Positions 51,758 through 60,272 of a stretch of 64,000 nucleotides of DNA are shown here, in pieces. Position 1 is the stretch's first letter. Every line of letters starts with the position of its first letter. The stretch covers positions 124,001 through 188,000 of the forward strand of contig NZ_RQIH01000004.1 in assembly GCF_003939025.1 (NCBI RefSeq), read 5' to 3'. This stretch comes from Rhizobium sophoriradicis (lineage in GTDB: Bacteria > Pseudomonadota > Alphaproteobacteria > Rhizobiales > Rhizobiaceae). Below the pieces are notes generated by a model. It ran no database searches and was not told where the DNA came from. It saw nothing but the letters and a program-made list of their open reading frames with translations. A program made the translations under genes and the position numbers.

Positions 51758-52657
51758 TCAGACCATCCGCATAAAATGACACGGCTCCACCTCGGCGACA
51801 GCGTCCTGCGGTGCGGCCGAACGGCGGCGGATATCCTCGACCTCGTCGGGCCTCAGGCGCGCCTTCGGATCGTCGAAACGGACGTCGGGATCGGGCACGG
51901 CCGAGAGCAGCAGCCTGGTATAGGGATGCAGCGGATTGTCGATCACTCGGGCGGTGCTGCCCCATTCGACGATCTGGCCGGCATACATCACGGCGATGTC
52001 CTCGGCGACATAACGGGCGGTGGCGATATCATGGGTGATGTAGAGCAGACCGAGATTCATCTCCCGCTTCATCTCGTTCAACAGGTTGAGCACGCCGAGG
52101 CGCACGGAGACATCGAGCATCGAGGTCGGTTCGTCCGCCACGATCACTTCCGGTTTGACGGCAAGGGCGCGGGCGATGTTGACGCGTTGGCGCTGGCCCC
52201 CGGAGAGTTCATGCGGATATTTCGGCGCGACGAGATCGGGATCGAGCCTGACGCGCTCCAGCAGTTCGCGGATCGTCGCGTCGATTTCAATCCCCTTGAT
52301 ATCGGGGCGATGCAGTTTCAGCGGCCGACGGAGATGGTGCGCGATGGTATGGGCGGGGTTCAGCGAAGCGAAGGGATCCTGGAAGATCATCTGCACGGAG
52401 CGGCGGTAGCGGGCGATTTCAGCGGAATTCGCCGTCTCGACCGGCCGGCCCTTGTAGAGGATGCGGCCCGATCTCGGCAGATATTCGCGCATCGCCATGC
52501 GGGCGCAGGTGGTCTTGCCGCTGCCGGATTCGCCGACGAGCGCCAGCGCCCGGCCAGCGCGCAGCGAAAACGAGATGGAGCGGGCAGCATAAACGACAGA
52601 TGCACCGTGGCCGAAGGTCTTTGTCACCGTGTCGAGCGCAAGGATGGCTTCGCTCAT
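51758..52657 (-). CDS. Peptide-type ABC transporter ATP-binding protein (DppF-like)
   Basis: A 299-residue ATPase with Walker A GESGSGKT (42-49), the VQMIFQDPFASLNP loop, signature LSGGQ (151-155), Walker B VIVADE (171-176) and the C-terminal oligopeptide/dipeptide domain HPYTRLLLSAVPDPD. It is last in the seven-gene operon. The start ATG 52657 overlaps the previous stop (ATGA). Confidence 0.9.
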   Translation of the reverse strand: MSEAILALDTVTKTFGHGASVVYAARSISFSLRAGRALALVGESGSGKTTCARMAMREYLPRSGRILYKGRPVETANSAEIARYRRSVQMIFQDPFASLNPAHTIAHHLRRPLKLHRPDIKGIEIDATIRELLERVRLDPDLVAPKYPHELSGGQRQRVNIARALAVKPEVIVADEPTSMLDVSVRLGVLNLLNEMKREMNLGLLYITHDIATARYVAEDIAVMYAGQIVEWGSTARVIDNPLHPYTRLLLSAVPDPDVRFDDPKARLRPDEVEDIRRRSAAPQDAVAEVEPCHFMRMV

Positions 52658-53457
52658 AGCAACACGCCTCCATGCAGCGAGGGGAAGGAAGCCCACAGCT
52701 TCTTCGTGTATGCGTGCCGCGGCGTTCGGTAGATCGCTTCGGCTGTGTTTTGCTCCACCAATCTGCCGGACAGCATGATGCCGATGCGGTCGCAGAACTG
52801 CACCATCAGCCCGAGATCGTGGGTGATGAAGAGGACGGAGAAGCCGAAGCTGCGGCGCAGCTCGTTGATGCGCTGCAGGATTTCACGCTGGACGACGACG
52901 TCGAGCGCCGTCGTCGGCTCGTCCATGATGACGAGCTTCGGGTCGAGCGCCATGCAGATGGCGATGACGATGCGCTGGCGCATGCCGCCGGAAAACTGAT
53001 GCGGATAATCGCGCATGCGATCCGGCGCGATGTCCACGAGAGTCAGCATCTCGGCGGTGCGCTCGCGGGCTTGCGCACGGCTCATGCCTTTATGGGTCCG
53101 CAACACGTCATAAAATTGCGCCTCGATGCGCAGCACCGGGTTCAGCGAATTCATGGCGCTCTGGAATACCATGGCGACTTCGCGCCAGCGGAAGGCGGCA
53201 AGCGCCTGCCGGTCGAGGCTGAGCACGTCGCGGCCGTCGAGCAGGATGCGGCTCTCCTTGCGGATCAGCGCCGGCGGCCTGTGCAGGCGGCTGATGGCGA
53301 AGGCGATGGTGCTCTTGCCGCAGCCGGATTCGCCGGCAAGGCCGAAGACCTCGCCGGGCGCCACATCGAAGCTGACATCGTCGACGGCGCGAAAATCCTT
53401 CTCCTCGCCGATATAGTCGATCGAGAGCTTTCTCACCGAGAGCAGCGGCTGCGTCAC
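52654..53457 (-). CDS. Peptide-type ABC transporter ATP-binding protein (DppD-like)
   Basis: A 267-residue ATPase with Walker A GESGCGKS (42-49), signature FSGGM (155-159) and Walker B LVIMDE, ending in the usual RHAYTKKLWASFPSL. I chose GTG 53457, which overlaps the permease stop by four bases (GTGA); the frame runs on upstream but inside the permease gene. It is somewhat shorter than typical DppD (about 320) because it lacks a long C-terminal tail. Confidence 0.87.
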   Translation of the reverse strand: MTQPLLSVRKLSIDYIGEEKDFRAVDDVSFDVAPGEVFGLAGESGCGKSTIAFAISRLHRPPALIRKESRILLDGRDVLSLDRQALAAFRWREVAMVFQSAMNSLNPVLRIEAQFYDVLRTHKGMSRAQARERTAEMLTLVDIAPDRMRDYPHQFSGGMRQRIVIAICMALDPKLVIMDEPTTALDVVVQREILQRINELRRSFGFSVLFITHDLGLMVQFCDRIGIMLSGRLVEQNTAEAIYRTPRHAYTKKLWASFPSLHGGVLL

Positions 53458-54332
53458 AGGCGGCCCTCCCCGGAACGGACGAGCAGCGACCAGCGCTTCA
53501 GATGATTGCCGGTACGCAGCCTTGGATTGGCGATCTCGTCGACGGCGAAGTTCAGGAGTGACATTCCGATGCCGAGGAAGGCGAGCGCGAAGCAGGGGGT
53601 GAGAATATCCCACCAGGCGCCGACCGAAAGCGCCGAGGCCTTCTGAGCATTGTAGAGCATCGTGCCCCAGGAGATCGCGCGGGGATCGCCGAGGCCGAGA
53701 AATTCCAGCGTCGCCTCGGTGATGATAGCGAAGATGACGCTGCCGATGAAATTGATGCCGACGATCGATATCACATTGGGGAAGATCTCGAATGTCATGA
53801 TGCGCCATTGCGGCTCGCCCATCATCTCGGCCGATTTGACGAAATCCTTGTGTTTGACGGAAAGCGTCTCGGCGCGTGTGACGCGGGCGCCCCAGGCCCA
53901 GGAGGTGGCGCCGAGGATGAGCGCAATGACCAGCGGGCTCGCTTGGCCGATGAATGCGGCGAGCACCAGCAGCAGCGGCAGGTTGGGAACGACCAGCACC
54001 ATATTTGTGAAGAAGCTGATGATCTCGTCGGTCTTGCCGCCGCGATAGCCCGCGATGATGCCGAGCGCGGTGCCGACGAGGGTGATCAGCAGACCGGCGC
54101 CGAAGCCGACGGCGAGCGAGGTGCGGGCGCCGTAGAGCAGGCGGGCGAAGACATCCTGGCCGATGCGGGTCGTGCCGAGCAGATGATCGAGCGTTGGCGG
54201 CTGGTGCGGCCGCCCGGTGCGGGCGGCGGGATCGTATTGGGACAGCAGCGGCGCTGCAATCGCAACGATGACGATGAAAGCGATGATGACGAGGCCGGTG
54301 AGCGCCTTGCGGTTGCGAAGCAGGGTCTTCAT
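53454..54332 (-). CDS. Peptide-type ABC transporter permease (DppC-like)
   Basis: A 292-residue permease: an N-terminal membrane anchor (GLVIIAFIVIVAIAAPLL), the DHLLGTTRIGQDVFARLLYGARTSLAVG segment typical of DppC/OppC, and the cytoplasmic EAA loop SAEMMGEPQWRIMTFEIFPNVI. It is separated by one base from the partner permease and overlaps the DppD-like gene. Confidence 0.9.
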   Translation of the reverse strand: MKTLLRNRKALTGLVIIAFIVIVAIAAPLLSQYDPAARTGRPHQPPTLDHLLGTTRIGQDVFARLLYGARTSLAVGFGAGLLITLVGTALGIIAGYRGGKTDEIISFFTNMVLVVPNLPLLLVLAAFIGQASPLVIALILGATSWAWGARVTRAETLSVKHKDFVKSAEMMGEPQWRIMTFEIFPNVISIVGINFIGSVIFAIITEATLEFLGLGDPRAISWGTMLYNAQKASALSVGAWWDILTPCFALAFLGIGMSLLNFAVDEIANPRLRTGNHLKRWSLLVRSGEGRL

Positions 54333-54333
54333 C

Positions 54334-55311
54334 TCACGCTCCCTTCAGCCGCGGGTCGAGCATGACATAGCTGACGTCGACGATGAAATTGGCGATCAGC
54401 ATGGTCGCGGTCATGATCAGCAGCTGGCCCTGGATGACCGGGTAATCGCGGGCGAGGATCGCTTGGTAGAGAATATTGCCGAGGCCAGGATAATTGTAGA
54501 CGACCTCTGTCACCAGTGAGCCGCCCAGAATGGTGCCGATGGCGATGGCAAGGCTGGAGACCGTCGGCAGCAGCGCGTTGCGCGCCGCATACCAGAGCAT
54601 GACATGCCGGTCGGACAGGCCCTTGGCGCGGGCCATGACGATATAGTCTTCGCCGAGCAGGTTGATCATGTTGTTGCGCATGGTGACGGTGAAGCCGCCG
54701 ATCAGCACGGTGCAGAGCGTCACCATCGGCAGGATGCCGTGATAGGCGACGCTGCCGATATATTGCAGGCTGAGGGCGGGATCGAGCGAGGGATCGGCGG
54801 CATATCCGTTCGGGAACCAGCCGAGCGTGAAGCCGAAGATGAAGAGCACGATCAAGGAGGTAACGACGGCCGGCACCGAGGTCGCAAAAATCGCGCCGAC
54901 GGAGACGATAACGTCGAACCTGCTGCCGCGGCGCCAGGCGGCGACGATGCCGAGCAAGGTGCCGAGCGCGAAGCTGATGATCGTTGCCGTTCCCATCAGG
55001 CCGACCGTCCAGACGAGGGCATGGCCGAGCACCGAGGTGACCGGTAGCGGGAAATATTTGATCGAGCGGCCGAGATCGCCGGTGAAGATGCTGCCGAGAT
55101 AGGTGAGATATTGCTGCCAGAGCGGCCCGTCGACGAAGCCGAAGGTGAGCTTCAGCGCCTGCAGGCTTTCCGGCGGCAGTTCAGTGCCGGCGCTCGCAAA
55201 CATGATCTGCACGGGATCGCCCGGCATCAGCCGGGGCAGGAAGAAATTGATCGTCGCTGCCGCGATGAAGGCCGCCATATAGAAGACGAGACGGCGAAGC
55301 AGGAAAGCCAT
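54334..55311 (-). CDS. Peptide-type ABC transporter permease (DppB-like)
   Basis: A 325-residue permease with RRLVFYMAAFIAAATINFFLPRLMPGDP at the N-terminus, as in DppB/OppB proteins, and the EAA loop YIVMARAKGLSDRHVMLWYAARNALLPTV. It has about six membrane segments. It forms the channel with the DppC-like protein. Confidence 0.9.
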   Translation of the reverse strand: MAFLLRRLVFYMAAFIAAATINFFLPRLMPGDPVQIMFASAGTELPPESLQALKLTFGFVDGPLWQQYLTYLGSIFTGDLGRSIKYFPLPVTSVLGHALVWTVGLMGTATIISFALGTLLGIVAAWRRGSRFDVIVSVGAIFATSVPAVVTSLIVLFIFGFTLGWFPNGYAADPSLDPALSLQYIGSVAYHGILPMVTLCTVLIGGFTVTMRNNMINLLGEDYIVMARAKGLSDRHVMLWYAARNALLPTVSSLAIAIGTILGGSLVTEVVYNYPGLGNILYQAILARDYPVIQGQLLIMTATMLIANFIVDVSYVMLDPRLKGA

Positions 55312-55327
55312 GGAAACTCCGTCGTGG

Positions 55328-55356
55328 CGGGAGCGGCGTTGAAAGCACCGCTCCCG
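55328..55356 (-). terminator. Intercistronic hairpin between binding protein and DppB-like permease
   Basis: CGGGAGCGG and CCGCTCCCG pair perfectly (9 bases, 11-base loop), 11 bases after the binding-protein stop. There is no T-run. It probably stabilises the binding-protein part of the message or causes partial termination. Confidence 0.55.
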
Positions 55357-55367
55357 GGATCAATGCC

Positions 55368-57014
55368 TTACTTGACCGGCTCGAGAGCGAGCAGGTTCAA
55401 CAGGCGTGCCGGATTGGTGCGCGAAATCGACGGATTGACGAAGGGGTTTTCCTTGGTCGACCAGCCGGTGAAGCGCTTGGTGTTGTACTGGTACCAGTTC
55501 GGATTGTTGAACACCGGAATGACAGGCATGTTTTCGGCGACGATGCGCTGCGCCTTGTTCATCGCGTCCTTCTGCTTGGCGAGGTCGGCGGTATGGGTGA
55601 ATTCGACGACGAGCTTCTCGACATCGGGATTGAACCAGCGCTGGGCGGTGAAGCGGGTCTTGCCCTTGTCCGAGGCGCTGAAGGCGCGCTTGTAGGGATA
55701 ATAGGGCGAGGCCGAGGCCGGCAGGCTGTTGATCGCCGCATCGAAGCTGCCGTTGATGAGGTTGCCTGTCCAGACGGCTTCCTCCGGCGTTTCGATCTTG
55801 GCGTCGATGCCGACCGCCTGCATGCCTTCGACGGCGATGTTGACGGTGTCGACCCAGTCCGTCCAGGAATTCGGAACGATGATCGAGAAGGAGATCTTCG
55901 TACCGTCGGGATTGTCGCGGAAGCCGTCGCCGTCCTTGTCCTTGTAGCCGGCTTCGTCGAGCAGCGCCTTGGCGGCGTCGGCGTCATACGTCGCGAACTT
56001 GCCGAAATCGGCCTTGACCGACGGATCCGCCCAGCTTTTGTAAAGCTCGCCCATCAGGCCGGGATCTTCGTTCAGCGTCGGATAGCCGTAGCCGGCGACG
56101 TCGATCATCGTCTTGCGGTCGAGCGCCATGCCGAGCGCACGGCGAAACTTCACATCGTTGAAGGCCTTCTTGTTGTTCTCGTTCGCGGTTTCCAGGTTGA
56201 ACAGGAAGGCGACCATGCTGCTCGGCGAATACCAGTAGTGGAAATGTTCCGGATCCTTGGAGACATAGACATTATCAATATCGGGGATGAAGGAGACGCC
56301 CCAATCGAGCGTGCCGTCGGCCGTTGCCGTCAGGATCTGGTTGTTGTCGGCAAGCTGCGGGAAACGGATGCAATCGACCTTCAGGTGCTCATTGTCCCAG
56401 TAGTTGGGATTGCGGCACTGATCGTAGGTCTGACCGGTGAAACGCGGCACCTCGGTCAGCGGGCCGCTGCCGACCGGGTTTTCGTTGGCGAAGGTGACCG
56501 GGTCGGCGACATCCTTCCAGACATGTTCGGGGACGATCGGCAGCTGCGAGATCTGCTCGGCGGCGAGCGAGCTCGGATTGGCGAGCGTGAAACGCACCGT
56601 CTGGCCGTCGACGGCCTGGACGTCGGTGACGAAGGTCCAGATGCTGACGAAGTCGAGCGCCGGGAATTTCTTCAGGTAATCATAGGTGAACTTGACGTCG
56701 GCTGAGGTCAGCGGCTTGCCATCAGACCATTTCAGGTCGGGGCGCAGCTTGAATTCGATGCTCTTCAGGTCGTCAGAAAGTTTGAAGCTTTCGGCCAGGC
56801 GATAGACCGGCTTGTTGCTGTCGAAGCGGTTGAAAATAACCAGCGGCTCGTAGATGAAATCGAGCGTCGACTGGCGCGCCGATGTCTGGTTGAACGGGTT
56901 GAAGTTGCGAACCCAGGTCGTCGCCGGTTCGATATTGGCCGTCAGGATCGTCTGCGCCATGGCAGAGCCGGAAAGCAGCGACAGCGCGGCGGCGATAAGA
57001 AGATATTTTTTCAT
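55368..57014 (-). CDS. Peptide-type ABC transporter substrate-binding protein (family 5)
   Basis: A 548-residue family 5 binding protein with a signal peptide of about 21 residues (GSAMA/QT). FELRPDLKWSDGKPLTSADVKFTYDYL is the family signature region. This length suits binders of oligopeptides or oligosaccharides. The upstream gene in the operon is a NagZ-type beta-N-acetylhexosaminidase, so an amino-sugar-containing ligand such as a muropeptide or chitooligosaccharide is plausible but not proven. Confidence 0.88.
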   Translation of the reverse strand: MKKYLLIAAALSLLSGSAMAQTILTANIEPATTWVRNFNPFNQTSARQSTLDFIYEPLVIFNRFDSNKPVYRLAESFKLSDDLKSIEFKLRPDLKWSDGKPLTSADVKFTYDYLKKFPALDFVSIWTFVTDVQAVDGQTVRFTLANPSSLAAEQISQLPIVPEHVWKDVADPVTFANENPVGSGPLTEVPRFTGQTYDQCRNPNYWDNEHLKVDCIRFPQLADNNQILTATADGTLDWGVSFIPDIDNVYVSKDPEHFHYWYSPSSMVAFLFNLETANENNKKAFNDVKFRRALGMALDRKTMIDVAGYGYPTLNEDPGLMGELYKSWADPSVKADFGKFATYDADAAKALLDEAGYKDKDGDGFRDNPDGTKISFSIIVPNSWTDWVDTVNIAVEGMQAVGIDAKIETPEEAVWTGNLINGSFDAAINSLPASASPYYPYKRAFSASDKGKTRFTAQRWFNPDVEKLVVEFTHTADLAKQKDAMNKAQRIVAENMPVIPVFNNPNWYQYNTKRFTGWSTKENPFVNPSISRTNPARLLNLLALEPVK

Positions 57015-57057
57015 GTTTTATTCCCCTTCTTTTATACGGTGAGAGTTGGCGCGCCAG

Positions 57058-58080
57058 TCAGGAGACCAGCGCGCTTGCAAATATGTCTTCGACTTCGGCA
57101 TGGGCGGCCCGATAGTCGATCTTGAGATTGCCGAGACGGGCCTTGCCGGCGGCGATCCGCTGCAGTGCGGCGGCGGTCAACGGGCGCGCCGCCTTGGCGG
57201 CTGCTTCGCTTTCCCTGACGTCGCCATGGCTGTGGAGCGCGATGTCGAAGCCGGCGTCGAGCACCTGTTTGACGCGTTCCGGCAGGGTGCCGGAGAGCGA
57301 CTGCATGAAGATGCAGTCGGAGATCAGCACGCCCTCGTAACCCAAGTCCTTGCGGATCACGTCGTGCATGATCGGCGAGACGGACGCCGGCAATTCCCTG
57401 TCATAGGCCGAGTAGACGACATGGGCGACCATCGCCCAGGGTGTGTCATTCAGCGCGATGAAGGGCTTGAAATCGGTGGCAGCGAGCGTCTCGCGGCTGG
57501 CGTCGACGACCGGACGCTCCTTGTGGGAATCGAGCGTCGCCCGGCCATGGCCGGGAATGTGTTTCATCACAGGCATGTTGCCGGTCTCGAGCAGGCCGTC
57601 GACCACCTCGCGGCCGAGGGCGGCGATGACATCGGGATCCGGGCCGAAGGAGCGGGCGCCGATCACCGCGCTCGTCGTCTCGAAGACGAGGTCGAGCACG
57701 GGCGAGCAGCCGCTGGAAAGGCCAAGTTCCGTCATCATCGCGCCCATGGCCTGGGAGGAAAGGCGCAGGGCTCGTTTGCCGAGCTCGAAATCGCGGCGCG
57801 CCAGTTCGGCAAACTGGCCGACGCTGCGGAAGAGCGGCCAGGGGCCGGCATCGAGATGCTGGACGCGGCCGCCCTCCTGGTCGGTGAAGACGAGGGCGTC
57901 GTCGCGGCCGACGGCTTCGCGAAAGCGTTCGATCAGCCGCTTGGTCTGCTCCGGCTCGCGCTGATTGCGCCGGCCGACGAAGAGGCCGAGCGGATTGGTC
58001 TCGCGAAAGAGCGCAAATTCATCATCCGAAAGAACCGGATTGGGAAGGCCGACAAAAAGGGCGAGCGGGGTCGAGGACAA
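57058..58080 (-). CDS. Beta-N-acetylhexosaminidase, NagZ-like (glycoside hydrolase family 3)
   Basis: A 340-residue GH3 enzyme. FTDQEGGRVQ (66-75), the KHIPGHG signature (173-179), the catalytic Asp184-Ser-His186 loop (DSH) and the nucleophile Asp255 (LISDCIFM) are all present. NagZ usually has SDD or SDA here; Cys after the Asp is unusual. There is no signal peptide, so it acts in the cytoplasm on imported material. Its place directly upstream of the transporter genes suggests that it removes N-acetylglucosamine from what the ABC system brings in. Confidence 0.85.
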   Translation of the reverse strand: MSSTPLALFVGLPNPVLSDDEFALFRETNPLGLFVGRRNQREPEQTKRLIERFREAVGRDDALVFTDQEGGRVQHLDAGPWPLFRSVGQFAELARRDFELGKRALRLSSQAMGAMMTELGLSSGCSPVLDLVFETTSAVIGARSFGPDPDVIAALGREVVDGLLETGNMPVMKHIPGHGRATLDSHKERPVVDASRETLAATDFKPFIALNDTPWAMVAHVVYSAYDRELPASVSPIMHDVIRKDLGYEGVLISDCIFMQSLSGTLPERVKQVLDAGFDIALHSHGDVRESEAAAKAARPLTAAALQRIAAGKARLGNLKIDYRAAHAEVEDIFASALVS

Positions 58081-58104
58081 GTCTAGTGCTCCGGTATCAG
58101 ATGG

Positions 58105-58584
58105 TCATTGCGGCATGCTTCTCAGCATGCCTTCGTAGATGCCCTTGTCGGGGGCCGGGATGGTGATGGCGCTTGCGGTCCTGGCGTAAAAATCGATGGG
58201 ACCGGCATCGCCGATGAAGGCATAGGCATGGCCGAGCGCCTTCATTGTCTCAAGGCAGGCGGAAAACAGCGCGAGCCCGATGCCCTTGCCGCGCGCTTGC
58301 GGGTCAACGCCGGTCGGTCCGAAGAAGCCGCGGGCCGTCGTGTCGTAGCAGGCAAAGCCGAGCAGTTCTCGACCTTCGACGGCGATCAGGCAAGCGACGG
58401 GCTGGCGGGAGAAGGCGACCGAGACCTCGCTTGCCCAGTTCTCGCTGAACCGTTCGCGAACCCAGTTGACGACGAGATGCAGTTCCGGGGGGAGTGCCGG
58501 GCGAATGGCGGCGCCGACGTTCTCGGCTCTCTGTTTCAGCTCGGCAAGCTTTGCGGAATACAGGCTCACAAGCAGGTCTGGCAC
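58105..58584 (-). CDS. GNAT family N-acetyltransferase
   Basis: A 159-residue acetyltransferase: ACLIAVEGRELLGFACYD is the core beta-strand pair and GVDPQARGKGIGLALF the acetyl-CoA loop (RGKGIG at 98-103). It is first in the operon, 24 bases before the NagZ-like gene. It may acetylate an amino-sugar or amino-acid product of the pathway, or be a self-protection enzyme; the substrate is unknown. Confidence 0.83.
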   Translation of the reverse strand: MPDLLVSLYSAKLAELKQRAENVGAAIRPALPPELHLVVNWVRERFSENWASEVSVAFSRQPVACLIAVEGRELLGFACYDTTARGFFGPTGVDPQARGKGIGLALFSACLETMKALGHAYAFIGDAGPIDFYARTASAITIPAPDKGIYEGMLRSMPQ

Positions 58585-58602
58585 CCGACATTCCTCCTCT
58601 TA

Positions 58603-58618
58603 TTCCGTTATTGCGGAA
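58603..58618. promoter_or_regulatory. Candidate operator TTCCG-N6-CGGAA before the GNAT/NagZ/ABC operon
   Basis: A 5-base inverted repeat lies 18 bases upstream of the first start codon, directly before the ribosome site GAGGAGG. Symmetric TTCCG/CGGAA sites are seen for IclR-family regulators. No regulator gene adjoins, so a trans-acting factor is implied if real. Confidence 0.35.
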
Positions 58619-58689
58619 CATATCCCCTTTTAATGTCATAGACTTGGCCATCTCACCCGTCTTGTCAACAGGCTATTTCAAATCGCGCC

Positions 58690-58715
58690 CCGCGGCCGTC
58701 GACCCACGGCCGCGG
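58690..58715. terminator. GC-rich hairpin upstream of the GNAT operon
   Basis: CCGCGGCCGT (58690-58699) and ACGGCCGCGG (58706-58715) form a perfect 10-base stem with a 6-base loop. It lies between the thiD terminator and the GNAT promoter region and could reinforce isolation of the two units. There is only a short T-run. Confidence 0.45.
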
Positions 58716-58740
58716 TTTCAATGCAAGGTGGCGCAATGCA

Positions 58741-58768
58741 AAAACGGCCCGGGAGGCGGCGCCGTTTT
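58741..58768 (-). terminator. Intrinsic terminator of thiMED
   Basis: AAAACGGC (58741-58748) pairs with GCCGTTTT (58761-58768). On the minus strand the stem ends in a run of five T. It lies 38 bases after the thiD stop, the expected position for the operon's terminator. Confidence 0.7.
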
Positions 58769-58806
58769 CCATCGTAGTCGCGATGTCTGCGTCTCTGTGA
58801 GGGGAC

Positions 58807-59640
58807 CTATTCGGCGTCTTTCCAGAGTGCATGAAAATGCTGCACCGGGCCGTGGCCGGAGCCGACGGTAAGGCTTCCTGATGCTGCGACGGCGCCGGCG
58901 AGATAGTCCTTGGCAACAGCCACCGCCTCCCGCGCCGAAGCGCCCTTGGCAAGCTCGGCCGCCAGCGCGCTCGACAGCGTACAGCCGGTGCCATGGGTAT
59001 TCTTTGTCGGCACCCGCTGAGCTTCGAACCAGTGCAGGCCGTCGGCGGCGGCCAGCACGTCGGGGCTGTCGTCGCTATCGAGATGGCCGCCCTTCACCAG
59101 TACCGCGGCCGGGCCGAGCGCGCGCAGCTGTTCGGCCTGCGCGGCCATCTCAGACCGGTTCCTCGCGACCGGTTGGTGCAGCAGCGCGGCGGCCTCCGGC
59201 AGGTTCGGCGTCAGCAGCGTGGCAAGCGGCAGCAGCCGCAGGGTCAGCACGTCAACCGCTTCGGGTGCGAGCAGGGCGGCACCGCCTTTGGCGATCATAA
59301 CGGGATCGAGGACGACAGGAATGCTGCGCCCGTTGGCGGTTGCTGCGGTCAGAGCTCTAGAAAGTGCGGCGGCGACGGCCTCGGCGATGGCGGCATTGGC
59401 GATCATGCCGATCTTAACGGCATCAACGCGCACATCGGCAAAGACGGCATCGATCTGGTCGGCGACGAATGGCGGCGGCACCAGATGCACGCCGCTGACC
59501 CCTTGGGTGTTCTGCGCCGTCAGCGCGGTCAGCACCGCCATGCCGTAGACGCCGCGGGCGGAAAAGGCCTTGAGATCGGCCTGGATGCCGGCGCCGCCTG
59601 AGGGATCGGAGCCGGCGATGGAGAGGACGTTACGGATCAT
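58807..59640 (-). CDS. thiD: Hydroxymethylpyrimidine/phosphomethylpyrimidine kinase ThiD
   Basis: A 277-residue ribokinase-fold enzyme: SIAGSDPSGGAGIQADLKAF near the start, VLDPVMIAKGGAALLAPEAVD, LLTPNLPEAAALL, and the anion-hole KNTHGTGCTLSSALAAELA. It phosphorylates HMP and HMP-phosphate to HMP-pyrophosphate. It is the last gene of thiM-thiE-thiD, overlapping thiE by four bases. Confidence 0.93.
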   Translation of the reverse strand: MIRNVLSIAGSDPSGGAGIQADLKAFSARGVYGMAVLTALTAQNTQGVSGVHLVPPPFVADQIDAVFADVRVDAVKIGMIANAAIAEAVAAALSRALTAATANGRSIPVVLDPVMIAKGGAALLAPEAVDVLTLRLLPLATLLTPNLPEAAALLHQPVARNRSEMAAQAEQLRALGPAAVLVKGGHLDSDDSPDVLAAADGLHWFEAQRVPTKNTHGTGCTLSSALAAELAKGASAREAVAVAKDYLAGAVAASGSLTVGSGHGPVQHFHALWKDAE

Positions 59641-60272
59641 GTGTGAACCTTTCGGATTTCTGCAGCGATGCGGCGTGTAGCTGCCGCAGGATCCGGCGTG
59701 CCGCAGACGGCTGAGACGACGGCAAGCCCCTTGGCGCCGGCGGCAAAGACTTCGGCCACATGATCCGCCTTCAGCCCGCCGATGGCGACGGACGGCACCG
59801 GCGAGAGCTGCACCAGTCTGGCGAGACCATCAAAGCCGATCGGCTGCTTGTGGTCGGCCTTGGTCGGCGTCGCAAACACCGGGCCGACGCCCGTATAATC
59901 GACGAGACCCGGATCGACGGCGGCGGCGAGCGCCTCGGTTTCGACCGAGAGGCCGAGGATCATGTCGGGACCGATCATCTCCCGCGCGGCGCGCGCGTTC
60001 AGGTCCTCCTGGCCGATATGCAACCCGTCGGCGCCGATGGCGATCGCCGCCTCGACGTCGTCGTTGACGATGAGGCGGGCGCCGGTGCCATCGAGCGCCC
60101 GCTTCAAGGCGCGGCCGGTCTCGATCATCTCCGGCGTGCCGGCCCGTTTGTCGCGCAGCTGCACGATCGTCGCACCACCGGCAACGGCAAGCCGGGCAGT
60201 CTCGACCATGCCGATAGGGGCGCAGAGATCCGGATCGAGGACGAGATAGAGCGAAAGGTCGAGAGCCTTCAT
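59637..60272 (-). CDS. thiE: Thiamine-phosphate synthase ThiE
   Basis: A 211-residue TIM-barrel enzyme: VQLRDKRAG (QLRDK at 38-42), IVNDD (68-72), HIGQED (85-90), and GPVFATPTK (130-138), all standard ThiE substrate and Mg-binding motifs. It joins HMP-pyrophosphate and THZ-phosphate to thiamine phosphate. ATG 60272 overlaps the thiM stop (ATGA); the longer frame lies inside thiM. Confidence 0.93.
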   Translation of the reverse strand: MKALDLSLYLVLDPDLCAPIGMVETARLAVAGGATIVQLRDKRAGTPEMIETGRALKRALDGTGARLIVNDDVEAAIAIGADGLHIGQEDLNARAAREMIGPDMILGLSVETEALAAAVDPGLVDYTGVGPVFATPTKADHKQPIGFDGLARLVQLSPVPSVAIGGLKADHVAEVFAAGAKGLAVVSAVCGTPDPAAATRRIAAEIRKVHT

